Origin: CAYJFG01 sp964369405
GTDB taxonomy: Bacteria; Bacillota; Clostridia; Oscillospirales; Acutalibacteraceae
NCBI GenBank assembly: GCA_964369405.1
Contig: CAYJGB010000001.1
Coordinates: forward strand, 115,111-179,110
Reading direction: 5' to 3'
DNA length: 64,000 nt
This document shows positions 8,308 to 16,492 of the stretch, in pieces. A program made the translations under genes and the position numbers. Below the pieces are notes generated by a model. That model did no database searches. It had not been told where the DNA came from and saw only the letters and a list, made by a program, of their open reading frames with translations. Numbering within the stretch: position 1 is the stretch's first letter; each line of letters begins with the position of its first letter.

Positions 8308-9570
8308 ATGAGTGAAGTATTAGTTTCTAGCAGTTTTTTAAGTGGAGAAGTAAATATACCACCATCTAAAAGCTGTGTACATAGAGCTATAATTTGTGCA
8401 AGTTTAGCTAAAGGAAAAAGTATAATTTCACCTATTGACTTTTCAAATGACATTAATGCGACTATAGATTGTATAAAGAGATTAGGTGCAAAAGTTACAA
8501 TTGAAAAAACATCAATTATAGTAGATGGTACAGATGTGTTTTCAAATAAACAAGCAACATTAAATTGCAAAGAGTCTGGCTCTACACTTAGGTTTTTAAT
8601 TCCAGTAGCAAGTGTAGGAGGAGTAGAAACAACTTTTTTAGGAGAAGGTAGACTACCACAAAGACCAATTGGCACATACTTAGAATTGTTGCCAGAATTT
8701 GGAGTTTCAATGGAAACATTAGGTGGGTTGCCACTAAATGTTAAAGGTGCTTTAAAATCTGGAGAATATAAAATAGCAGGAGATATTAGTTCTCAATTTA
8801 TTACAGGACTACTTTTTGCATTACCACTTTTAAAAGAAGATAGCAAAATAATATTAACATCTAATTTAGAATCAAAAGGCTATGTCGATATGACAATAAA
8901 TGTTATGAAAACTTTTGGAGTTGAAATTTCTGAAAAAGAATATGGATATTTTGTAAAGGGAAATCAATCCTACAAGGCGTGTAACTTCACAACGGAGGGC
9001 GACTGGTCACAAGTTGCATTTTTTATGGCAGCAGGTGCTATAAATGGAGATGTAACAATAAATGGAGTAGATTTTAATTCGGCACAAGGCGACAAAGAGT
9101 GTGTTGAAATATTTAAAAGATTTAATGCAGATGTGACAATTAATAAAAATAGCGTAAATGTAAAAAAAAGTAAATTAAAGGCAACTGAAATAGATGCAAG
9201 ACAAATACCCGATTTAGTACCAATTTTAGCAGTTGTAGCAAGTTTTGCACAGGGAACAACTAAAATAAAAAATGCTCAAAGGCTTAGAATAAAGGAAAGC
9301 GACAGATTAAAAGCAATAAGTGATGGGCTTAATAAAATAGGTGCAGATGTTTTAGAAACAGAAGATGGACTTATAATAAACGGAAAAAAAGAGTTAATAG
9401 GTGGAAATACACTAGGATATAACGACCATAGGATAGTTATGTCACTAAGTGTAGCTTCATTAGGCTGTAGAGAGTGTGTATCAATTACAGATAAAGAAAG
9501 TATAAATAAATCTTATCCAAATTTCTTTATAGATTATAAAAATTTGGGTGGTAAAGTAAAAGATAAATAA
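8308..9570 (+). CDS. aroA: 3-phosphoshikimate 1-carboxyvinyltransferase (EPSP synthase)
   Basis: AroA transfers the enolpyruvyl group of PEP to shikimate 3-phosphate. Visible landmarks are PPSKSCVHRA at the N-terminus, ESGSTLRFLIP, GEGRLPQRPIG, the TEGDWSQVAFF segment, IPDLVPILAV, RIKESDRLKAI and the C-terminal YNDHRIVMSLSVAS. The 420-residue length and two-domain inside-out barrel pattern are typical. In KSCVHR the usual Ser after KS is Cys, a small variation from the common KSxSHR form. Confidence 0.95.
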   Translation: MSEVLVSSSFLSGEVNIPPSKSCVHRAIICASLAKGKSIISPIDFSNDINATIDCIKRLGAKVTIEKTSIIVDGTDVFSNKQATLNCKESGSTLRFLIPVASVGGVETTFLGEGRLPQRPIGTYLELLPEFGVSMETLGGLPLNVKGALKSGEYKIAGDISSQFITGLLFALPLLKEDSKIILTSNLESKGYVDMTINVMKTFGVEISEKEYGYFVKGNQSYKACNFTTEGDWSQVAFFMAAGAINGDVTINGVDFNSAQGDKECVEIFKRFNADVTINKNSVNVKKSKLKATEIDARQIPDLVPILAVVASFAQGTTKIKNAQRLRIKESDRLKAISDGLNKIGADVLETEDGLIINGKKELIGGNTLGYNDHRIVMSLSVASLGCRECVSITDKESINKSYPNFFIDYKNLGGKVKDK

Positions 9571-9590
9571 AGTTTTAAGGAGAATATAAG

Positions 9591-10661
9591 ATGTCATCAT
9601 ACTGTGGAAGTAAAATACAAGTATCAATATTTGGAGAAAGCCATGGCAAAGCAATAGGTGTTAATATAGATAATTTACCTAGTGGTGTAAAAATAGATAT
9701 GGAAAAAGTGTTACTTCAAATGGGTAGAAGAGCTCCGGGAAAAGATAAAGCAGCAACGCCTAGAAAAGAAGCAGACACACCAATAATATTAAGTGGTATG
9801 CTAGAAAATACTACGACAGGAGCACCACTTTGTGCGATTATAGAAAATACAAATACACGTTCAACTGACTATAGTAATTTAATGACATTACCACGCCCAT
9901 CACATTCAGACTATCCAGCGTATATTAAATACCAAGGGTTTAACGATATTAGAGGTGGAGGACATTTTTCTGGTAGACTTACAGCCCCTTTAGTGTTTGC
10001 AGGTTCAGTATGTAGGCAGATTTTACAAAATGACGGTATAGAGATAGTATCTCACATAAATTCGATAAAGAATATAAGTGATGAAAGGTTTAATCAAACT
10101 AATATAGATTTAGAACTTATTAAAAGATTAAATAATGAAAGTTTTCCAGTTATAAATAAAGAGATAGAAGCTCAAATGCGAAATGAAATTGAAACAGCTA
10201 GAATGGAACAAGATAGCGTAGGTGGCATTATAGAATGTGGTGTAGTAGGATTTAAAGCAGGTGTTGGTAGTCCTATGTTTATGGGTGTTGAAAATGTTAT
10301 ATCGTCCGTAATGTTTGGAGTTCCAGCAGTAAAAGGTATTGAGTTTGGCAGTGGATTTGATATAACTAAACTTAATGGTAGTCAAAGTAATGACGAGTAT
10401 TTTATAGATAATGGGCAGATTAAAACTAAAACTAATCACAATGGTGGTGTTTTAGGTGGAATTACAAACGGTATGCCTATAATATGTAGAGTAGCTATAA
10501 AGCCTACACCATCTATATCAAAAGAGCAAAACACAATAAATTTACAAAACAATCAAAACGAAAAATTAATTATAAATGGTAGACATGACCCATGCATTTT
10601 ATCAAGAGCAAGTGTAGTAGTAGAAAGTGCAATGGCTATTGCTTTAATAAATTTACTATAA
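9591..10661 (+). CDS. aroC: Chorismate synthase
   Basis: AroC removes phosphate from EPSP to make chorismate and needs reduced FMN. It shows all three family signatures: FGESHGKAIGVNIDNLPSG near the N-terminus, DIRGGGHFSGRLTAPLVFAG, and the C-terminal GRHDPCILSRASVVVESAMA. The 356-residue length is normal. A GGAG ribosome site lies 9 bases upstream of the ATG. Confidence 0.96.
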   Translation: MSSYCGSKIQVSIFGESHGKAIGVNIDNLPSGVKIDMEKVLLQMGRRAPGKDKAATPRKEADTPIILSGMLENTTTGAPLCAIIENTNTRSTDYSNLMTLPRPSHSDYPAYIKYQGFNDIRGGGHFSGRLTAPLVFAGSVCRQILQNDGIEIVSHINSIKNISDERFNQTNIDLELIKRLNNESFPVINKEIEAQMRNEIETARMEQDSVGGIIECGVVGFKAGVGSPMFMGVENVISSVMFGVPAVKGIEFGSGFDITKLNGSQSNDEYFIDNGQIKTKTNHNGGVLGGITNGMPIICRVAIKPTPSISKEQNTINLQNNQNEKLIINGRHDPCILSRASVVVESAMAIALINLL

Positions 10662-10683
10662 TTTAGAGTTAAGAGGGATAAAA

Positions 10684-11820
10684 ATGGCTGGATTAGACTC
10701 AATAAGAAAAGAAATTAATGATATAGATGCACAGTTAATAGAACTATTCAAACAAAGAATGGATTGTGCAAAAAGAGTAGGGGAGTTTAAAAAAGAAAAC
10801 AACTTACCTATACTTAACCAACAAAGAGAAAATGAAATTTTAGATGTAGTGGAAAAAGAAGGTCAAGAGTATGGTTATGCATCAAGACTTTTATTTTCTA
10901 ATATAATGGAGTTAAGTCGTGACTTGCAACATGATATTGTGGGAAGCGGAAACGCACTAAAAAATACTATAGAAAGTGCTAAAAGTATATTTGATAGAGA
11001 AGATAGTAATTTAAAAATTGCATGTCAAGGGATAAGTGGAGCAAACTCTCATCAAGCATCTAAGTTGATTTTTACAAACTCTCAACCAGTATTTAAAAAA
11101 ACTTGGGAAGATGTTTTTAAAGCAGTAGAGAGTGGAGAAGTAAACTATGGAGTGTTACCAGTTGAAAATTCAAGTGCAGGTTCAGTATCAGATGTTTACG
11201 ATTTAATGATAAAATATAAATTTTATGTTGTAGCGTCGCTAGACCTTAATATAAAACATTGTTTATGTGGGCTACAAAATAGCGAGCTTTCAGATATAAA
11301 AGAAGTGTTGTCACACCCACAAGGGCTATCACAGTGTTCAAACTATATAAGTGATAATAACTTAAAACCAGTACCATTTGACAATACAGCAACAGCAGCG
11401 TATGCTATAAGAGAAAGAAAAGATATACATAGTGCAGCTATATGTTCACAAAAGGCAGCAGAGGAGTATGGATTAAAAATTCTTAAGAGAGATTTTCAAA
11501 ATAGCTTAGATAATTGCACACGTTTTATAGTTATATCTAAAGAATTGTTTATTGAAAAAGATGCTAGTAAAATTAGTCTTTGTTTTTCTCTACCACATAC
11601 AAAAGGTTCACTTTATAATGCGTTAGGAAGATTTAGCACAAACGGGCTTAATTTAACAAAAATAGAGTCAAGACCAATAGTTAATAGAAATTTTGAATAT
11701 TTATTTTATTTAGATTTTAGTGGAAACGTTTTTAATGAAAAAACCAAAAAACTACTATGTGCATTATCAGAAGAAATGCCTAGTTTTAGTTTTTTTGGAA
11801 ATTATAAAGATTTATATTAA
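10684..11820 (+). CDS. pheA: Bifunctional chorismate mutase / prephenate dehydratase (P-protein)
   Basis: This protein converts chorismate to prephenate and then to phenylpyruvate, the phenylalanine branch. Residues 1-85 are an AroQ-type chorismate mutase (IRKEINDIDAQLIELFKQRM, KRVGEFKKENNLPI, QRENEIL). Residues about 108-285 are prephenate dehydratase (GISGANSHQASK, VLPVENSSAGSV, and DNCTRF just before the ACT domain). The C-terminus is an ACT domain with the ESRP motif (KIESRPIVNRNFEYLFYLDF) that binds Phe in known members. Because TyrA here lacks a mutase domain, this protein likely supplies prephenate for both branches. It is the last aro gene of the operon. Confidence 0.95.
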   Translation: MAGLDSIRKEINDIDAQLIELFKQRMDCAKRVGEFKKENNLPILNQQRENEILDVVEKEGQEYGYASRLLFSNIMELSRDLQHDIVGSGNALKNTIESAKSIFDREDSNLKIACQGISGANSHQASKLIFTNSQPVFKKTWEDVFKAVESGEVNYGVLPVENSSAGSVSDVYDLMIKYKFYVVASLDLNIKHCLCGLQNSELSDIKEVLSHPQGLSQCSNYISDNNLKPVPFDNTATAAYAIRERKDIHSAAICSQKAAEEYGLKILKRDFQNSLDNCTRFIVISKELFIEKDASKISLCFSLPHTKGSLYNALGRFSTNGLNLTKIESRPIVNRNFEYLFYLDFSGNVFNEKTKKLLCALSEEMPSFSFFGNYKDLY

Positions 11821-11844
11821 TTAAAAAAATCAAGAGGTGTAATC

Positions 11845-12564
11845 ATGAAAAAATTAGTAGTTATTACAGGAGCAAGTTCAGGGTTTGGTAAAGCATTAGC
11901 AGAAGAATTTAGTAAGGCTGGGTATCCATTGCTTTTATTAGCTAGAAGAATAGAACTCTTAGAAGCGATGAACTTAGAAAATGCAATGTGTAGAAAAGTA
12001 GATGTAAAAGACAAAGAAAGTTTTGAAAAAGCAGTAAGAGAAGCGGAAGAGAAATACGGTAAGACAGATTTAATAATTAATAACGCTGGCATAATGCTTT
12101 TAGGAAACATAGAAACTCAACAAGAGCAAGAGTGGAAAGATATGTTAGATACGAACGTGCTAGGAGTAGTAAATGGAATGCAAATTGTAATGAATGATAT
12201 GATAGAAAGAGAATGTGGAACGATAATAAACGTATCATCAGTAGCAGGTGTAGCACCGTTTGCAAATCATGCAGTATATTGTGCAACAAAGTATGGAGTA
12301 GTAGGATTAACAGAAGTAGCAAGAATGGAGATGGCAAAACATAATATACGTATAATGTCAATATGCCCAGGAGCAGTTAAGACAGAATTATTAGGACACA
12401 CAACAAGTGAAGAGATAAAGAATAATTATACAAAATGGCAAGAAGATGAGGGAGTTACAAGTATAACTTCTGAAGATGTAGCTAAAACTATAAAATTTGC
12501 ATATGAGCTACCACAAGGAGTATGCCTAAAGCAAATTCAAATAGTTGATACAAAACAAAGTTAA
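11845..12564 (+). CDS. SDR-family NAD(P)-dependent oxidoreductase
   Basis: This is a classical short-chain dehydrogenase of 239 residues. It has the cofactor loop TGASSGFG (8-15), NNAGIM, the catalytic serine in NVSSVAGVAPF and the YCATKYG Tyr-x3-Lys pair. The C-terminal ICPGAVKTELL is typical of the YdfG/serine 3-dehydrogenase-like subgroup that acts on 3-hydroxy acids, but the substrate cannot be read from sequence. It follows pheA by 24 bases and ends at a strong bidirectional terminator, so it may be co-transcribed with the aro genes without being part of the pathway. Confidence 0.85.
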   Translation: MKKLVVITGASSGFGKALAEEFSKAGYPLLLLARRIELLEAMNLENAMCRKVDVKDKESFEKAVREAEEKYGKTDLIINNAGIMLLGNIETQQEQEWKDMLDTNVLGVVNGMQIVMNDMIERECGTIINVSSVAGVAPFANHAVYCATKYGVVGLTEVARMEMAKHNIRIMSICPGAVKTELLGHTTSEEIKNNYTKWQEDEGVTSITSEDVAKTIKFAYELPQGVCLKQIQIVDTKQS

Positions 12565-12576
12565 GTAAATTAAAAT

Positions 12577-12616
12577 AAAAATGAGAAGAACGCAAGTTGT
12601 GTTCTTCTCATTTTTT
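12577..12616. terminator. Bidirectional terminator between the SDR gene and csoR
   Basis: A perfect 15-base-pair hairpin (12577-12591 with 12601-12615) has T-runs on both strands. It ends both the plus-strand SDR gene and the minus-strand copA-csoR unit. Confidence 0.85.
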
Positions 12617-12634
12617 AGTGATGTTAAGAATAAT

Positions 12635-12898
12635 TTATTTTAATAATTTTTCTATCACTTTAGTTAATTCTTGAGTTTTCTCATCTATATCGCCTTCTTC
12701 TACAGCGTTTTTTATGCAACATTCAATATGAGAAACTAATATTTCTTTATTTGCTCGTGCTATTATAGCTTGTGTTGCCATTAGCTGAGTAGATATATCT
12801 ATACAATATCTATCGTCATCTATCATACTTAAAATTCCATCTATTTGCCCTCTTGCTGTTTTGAGTAGGCGTGTAACTTGTGATTTATCTGCTTTCAT
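12635..12898 (-). CDS. csoR: CsoR-type copper-sensing repressor
   Basis: This 87-residue all-helical protein belongs to the DUF156/CsoR-RcnR-FrmR family. It carries the Cu(I) triad with the spacing known from CsoR: Cys32, His57 and Cys61 (25 then 4 residues apart), in RYCIDI and SHIECC. The N-terminal RLLKTARGQIDGI is the usual DNA-contacting helix. Members release DNA when Cu(I) binds. It lies 10 bases downstream of copA and, with the operator-like palindrome before copA, forms an autoregulated copper-efflux unit. Confidence 0.92.
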   Translation of the reverse strand: MKADKSQVTRLLKTARGQIDGILSMIDDDRYCIDISTQLMATQAIIARANKEILVSHIECCIKNAVEEGDIDEKTQELTKVIEKLLK

Positions 12899-12908
12899 AA
12901 TATACCTC

Positions 12909-13115
12909 TCAATCGATAGAAATCACTTTATATCCTGCGATTGTAATTGTGTCAGTTAATACTTCGTCTGAAATTTCTTTTGTAAGTATAACTTCTGCTG
13001 ATTTTGTATCAAGCGATACTGTAGCACTAACACCGTCAATAGCGTTTAACACTTCGTTTACTCTTCCAGTACAATGACTACACATCATTCCGTCTATAAC
13101 AATATTCTTTTTCAT
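12909..13115 (-). other. Internal in-frame start: possible separate CopZ copper chaperone
   Basis: Within copA an AAGGAG motif precedes an in-frame ATG (13115) by 6 bases. Translation from there would give a free 68-residue HMA protein starting MKKNIVIDGMMCSHC, which is the size and form of CopZ. Either an ancestral copA-copZ pair has fused, or both the fusion and free chaperone are made. The site is seen; use of it is inferred. Confidence 0.55.
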
Positions 13116-15440
13116 AAAAATCTCCTTTTTAATTTCTATATTATTATCTTCTGTTTTCTTATCTGATTTATAAGGTTTGAAAAATTTAAGCCTTAATGCA
13201 TTTGTCAATACGCATATTGAACTAAGACTCATAGCACCTGCTGCAATCATAGGATTTAATTTAAACCCTAATAGAGTGAAAAATATACCTGCTGCTATTG
13301 GTATTCCAACACTGTTATAGAAAAATGCCCAAAATAGATTTTCTTTAATATTTTTTATAACTGCTTTTGATAGTTTTATAGCAGTAACAGCATCTAATAA
13401 GTCACTTTTCATTAAAACCATATCGGCACTATCTATTGCAATATCCATACCAGCACCAATTGCAATACCTACATCTGCTCTTGCTAAAGCTGGGGCATCG
13501 TTAATACCATCACCGACCATTGCTACTTTTTTGCCTTGGTTTTGAAGTTTTCGTATAACTGCCTCTTTATCTTGAGGAAGCACATCAGAAATTACATCAG
13601 TTGTGTTTACTAGCTTAGCAATCGATTTTGCTGTCCTGTTGTTGTCGCCTGTAAGCATATAAACATCTAGTTTCATTTCTCTTAATAACGAAATTGCCTC
13701 TTTACTAGTTGCTTTAACTGTGTCGGCAACAGCTATTACACCTATTACTTTGTTGTCTTCACAAAAGAATAGAGGTGTTTTTCCATCGTTTGCAAGTGAA
13801 ATAGACATATATTCTGCCCAATCATTTTTAAGAGAATACTCTTCTAAAAGTTTTAAATTTCCTGCTAAAATATGTTTGCTTTGAATGTCGCCTATAATAC
13901 CTTTACCAACAACTGCTCTGTAGTTTGAAACTTCAAGAGGAGTAATATTTAAACTTTTTGCATATTCGTTTATGGCTGATGATAAAGGATGCTCGGAGAA
14001 ACGTTCGATAGTATATGCTTTTTCTAACAAGTAGCTTTTTGTAAATCCGTTAGTAGTTATAACATCTGTAACTTTAGGTTTACCCTCAGTTATAGTGCCG
14101 GTTTTATCTAGTACAACAGTATCAATATTATGAGCAATTTCAAGTGCTTCTCCAGATTTTATCAATATACCGTTAGAAGCACCTACACCAGTACCTACCA
14201 TAATAGCAACTGGTGTTGCAAGTCCTAATGCACAAGGGCAAGAGATAACAAGAACTGCAATTGCAATTGAGATAGCAAAAGAAAGAGTTTGACCAGCAAA
14301 TATAAACCAATATATAAATGATATAAGTGAAATTATCATTACAACAGGGACAAATATACCACTTACCTTATCTGCAAGTTTTGATATAGGAGCTTTACTA
14401 TTTGAAGCCTCTTCAACCAGTTTTATAATTTGAGAAATTGTACTATTTTCACCGACTTTAGTAGCTTTTACTAGTAGAACACCATTTCCATTTGTACTAG
14501 CAGATAAAACTTTATCGCCTGCTTGCTTTTCAACAGGTATACTCTCACCAGTTAAAGCAGATTCATCAATCGAAGAATAACCTTTTATAATAATACCATC
14601 AACAGCTACTTTACTACCCGGTTTTATAACAATAATATCACCGATAGCAATTTCATCTATAGATACTACTTCTTCAACGTCGCCTACTAAACGAATTGCA
14701 GTTTTAGGAGCTAAATCCATAAGTTTTTTTATAGCTTGCGTAGTTTTTGCTTTTGAACGAGATTCAAAAAATTTACCTAGAGTAATCAAAGTTAAAATAG
14801 TTGCAGCAGATTCAAAATAAATATCGTGCATATACTGATGAACCATATGTGAAAGCTCATAATTTTGACCATAAGTAATCATATAGATAGCCATAATACC
14901 ATATAAAAAAGATGCACCTGAACCAACTGCAATAAGCGAATCCATATTAGGTTTACCTATTATAAGCTTTTTAAAACCTACTGTAAAATATTTTCTATTG
15001 ACAAATAAAATCGGTAAGCATAATAAAAATTGAGTAAATGTATTGATTATAGCATTTTTCTCACCTAAAAATATATCAAAAATTGGAAGTCCTATCATAG
15101 GCCCCATGGAAATATACATAAGTGGTATTAAAAAAGCAAAAGAAATTATTAATCGAAATTTCATAGATTTACTTTCGTCTTGTATGTCATCATCAAGTGT
15201 TGTTCTGTCTTTAGAAGTATGCTTTAACTTTTGAGTAGTTTTATATCCAGCCTTAGTAGTAGCATTGCAAATTTCTAGACTACTAATAATTTCATCATCA
15301 AACTCAACTTGCATACTATTAGATAAAAGTTGAACATTAACACTATTAACACCGTTTAACTTAGACACAGCAGAATTTACATGTGAAGAACAAGCAGAAC
15401 AAGTCATACCAATTATGTTAAATTGTTGTTTTTGTATCAT
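12909..15440 (-). CDS. copA: Copper-translocating P1B-type ATPase with fused C-terminal CopZ domain
   Basis: CopA pumps Cu(I) out of the cell. In order: an N-terminal HMA domain with GMTCSAC (Cys14, Cys17); eight predicted membrane helices; the actuator TGES (297-300); the membrane copper motif CPC (401-403); the phosphorylated Asp445 in DKTGT; His484-Pro485; and GDGINDAP (643-650). A His/Met-rich loop lies near 198-205. Residues 776-843 form a second, C-terminal HMA domain (GMMCSHC), which is unusual, since extra HMA domains are normally N-terminal. The junction carries its own ribosome site and ATG (see 12909-13115). Cognate regulator csoR follows. Confidence 0.95.
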   Translation of the reverse strand: MIQKQQFNIIGMTCSACSSHVNSAVSKLNGVNSVNVQLLSNSMQVEFDDEIISSLEICNATTKAGYKTTQKLKHTSKDRTTLDDDIQDESKSMKFRLIISFAFLIPLMYISMGPMIGLPIFDIFLGEKNAIINTFTQFLLCLPILFVNRKYFTVGFKKLIIGKPNMDSLIAVGSGASFLYGIMAIYMITYGQNYELSHMVHQYMHDIYFESAATILTLITLGKFFESRSKAKTTQAIKKLMDLAPKTAIRLVGDVEEVVSIDEIAIGDIIVIKPGSKVAVDGIIIKGYSSIDESALTGESIPVEKQAGDKVLSASTNGNGVLLVKATKVGENSTISQIIKLVEEASNSKAPISKLADKVSGIFVPVVMIISLISFIYWFIFAGQTLSFAISIAIAVLVISCPCALGLATPVAIMVGTGVGASNGILIKSGEALEIAHNIDTVVLDKTGTITEGKPKVTDVITTNGFTKSYLLEKAYTIERFSEHPLSSAINEYAKSLNITPLEVSNYRAVVGKGIIGDIQSKHILAGNLKLLEEYSLKNDWAEYMSISLANDGKTPLFFCEDNKVIGVIAVADTVKATSKEAISLLREMKLDVYMLTGDNNRTAKSIAKLVNTTDVISDVLPQDKEAVIRKLQNQGKKVAMVGDGINDAPALARADVGIAIGAGMDIAIDSADMVLMKSDLLDAVTAIKLSKAVIKNIKENLFWAFFYNSVGIPIAAGIFFTLLGFKLNPMIAAGAMSLSSICVLTNALRLKFFKPYKSDKKTEDNNIEIKKEIFMKKNIVIDGMMCSHCTGRVNEVLNAIDGVSATVSLDTKSAEVILTKEISDEVLTDTITIAGYKVISID

Positions 15441-15480
15441 AGCAGTATCCTTTCTTAATATAGTAACACAGTACAGTCAT

Positions 15481-15504
15481 AACACCCCACAGGGGTATGG
15501 TGTT
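15481..15504 (-). promoter_or_regulatory. CsoR-like operator before copA
   Basis: A G-tract palindrome, ACACCCCACAGGGGTA at 15482-15497, is nested with flanking AACACC/GGTGTT half-sites (15481-15486, 15499-15504). CCC/GGG inverted repeats of this kind are known CsoR sites. It lies directly after the -10 box, over the predicted start of transcription, where binding would repress. Confidence 0.65.
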
Positions 15505-15533
15505 ATATTAACACATAATTATATAATTGTCAA
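15505..15533 (-). promoter_or_regulatory. Promoter of copA-csoR
   Basis: On the minus strand TTGACA (15533-15528) and TAATAT (15510-15505) are separated by 17 bases, abutting the CsoR-like palindrome. Confidence 0.75.
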
Positions 15534-15551
15534 CTTTATCTACAAACGTGT

Positions 15552-15580
15552 TTTACATATAAATTAAATTGTGATAAAAT
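15552..15580 (+). promoter_or_regulatory. Promoter of tcdA
   Basis: TTTACA (15552-15557), 17 bases, then TAAAAT (15575-15580), followed by an AGAGGAG ribosome site before ATG 15604. Confidence 0.55.
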
Positions 15581-15603
15581 ATTTGTATAGAGGAGTGACA
15601 TAA

Positions 15604-16314
15604 ATGAGTGAATTTTTAAGAACGGAAATGCTTATTGGTAGGGAAAATGTGGAAACATTGAAAAACTCAAGAGTAGCAGTGTTTGGAATAGGTGGAGTAG
15701 GGTCATATGTGTGCGAGGGTTTAGCAAGAAGTGGAGTATCGAACTTTATTTTAGTAGACAACGATACAGTAGACATAACAAATATAAATAGGCAATTAAT
15801 AGCAAATCACAATACAATAGGGAAGTACAAAACTGATATTATGAGAGATAGAATAATTAGTATAAACCCTAATGCAAAAGTTGAATGTCATAACATATTT
15901 TACACAAGTGAAAATATGCATAATATAAATTTATTACAGTGTGATTATATAGTTGATGCGATAGATACAGTTACATCTAAATTGATACTAATAAAATATG
16001 CATATGAAAATGAGATAAAGATTATTAGTAGTATGGGTACAGGTAATAAGTTAAATCCAATGGAGTTAGAAATTTCTGATATAAATAAAACTTCTGTATG
16101 TCCACTAGCAAGAGTAATGAGAAAAGAATTGAAAGACAGAGGGATAAAAAAACTAAAAGTATTGTATTCTAAAGAACAGCCAAAAACACCATTGTTTTCA
16201 CCAGAAAACAAAAAAGATAATAGAAGAAGTACACCGGCTAGTGTAGCGTTTGTACCGTCAGTAGCAGGGCTGATAATTTCTAGTGAAGTTATAAAAGACA
16301 TTTGCAAGTTATAA
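15604..16314 (+). CDS. tcdA: tRNA threonylcarbamoyladenosine dehydratase
   Basis: TcdA (YgdL/CsdL) is an E1-like enzyme that uses ATP to cyclise t6A37 of tRNA to ct6A. The 236-residue sequence has the ThiF-family nucleotide loop VFGIGGVGSYVCEGLARSG, the DNDTVDITNINRQ acidic/asparagine-arginine motif and the later DAIDTVTSKL. The segment SSMGTGNKLNPMELEI with KTSVCPLARVMRKELK is characteristic of TcdA rather than MoeB or ThiF. It is the only gene of its transcription unit. TsaC/Sua5, which makes the t6A precursor, is encoded far away at 60228. Confidence 0.9.
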   Translation: MSEFLRTEMLIGRENVETLKNSRVAVFGIGGVGSYVCEGLARSGVSNFILVDNDTVDITNINRQLIANHNTIGKYKTDIMRDRIISINPNAKVECHNIFYTSENMHNINLLQCDYIVDAIDTVTSKLILIKYAYENEIKIISSMGTGNKLNPMELEISDINKTSVCPLARVMRKELKDRGIKKLKVLYSKEQPKTPLFSPENKKDNRRSTPASVAFVPSVAGLIISSEVIKDICKL

Positions 16315-16434
16315 AAAAGATAAGGCAATAAAATGTAATATAATTTTTATTTATATTACTATTAATTAGTAGAATGTTGTAAAATAAATTGATTGTTTAC
16401 TAGTAATCAATTAGCTATTTATATAGAATTCTTA

Positions 16435-16474
16435 AGGGCTTTTTTAAATGAGTTATCTCATTTAAAAAAGCCCT
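16435..16474. terminator. Long perfect hairpin between convergent tcdA and the hydroxyacid dehydrogenase gene
   Basis: An 18-base-pair perfect stem with a TTAT loop (16435-16452, 16457-16474) stands between convergent genes. No flanking U-run is present beyond T/A runs inside the stem, so the terminator call is by position and stability. Confidence 0.6.
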
Positions 16475-16492
16475 CTTCTACTCGATTATCTA

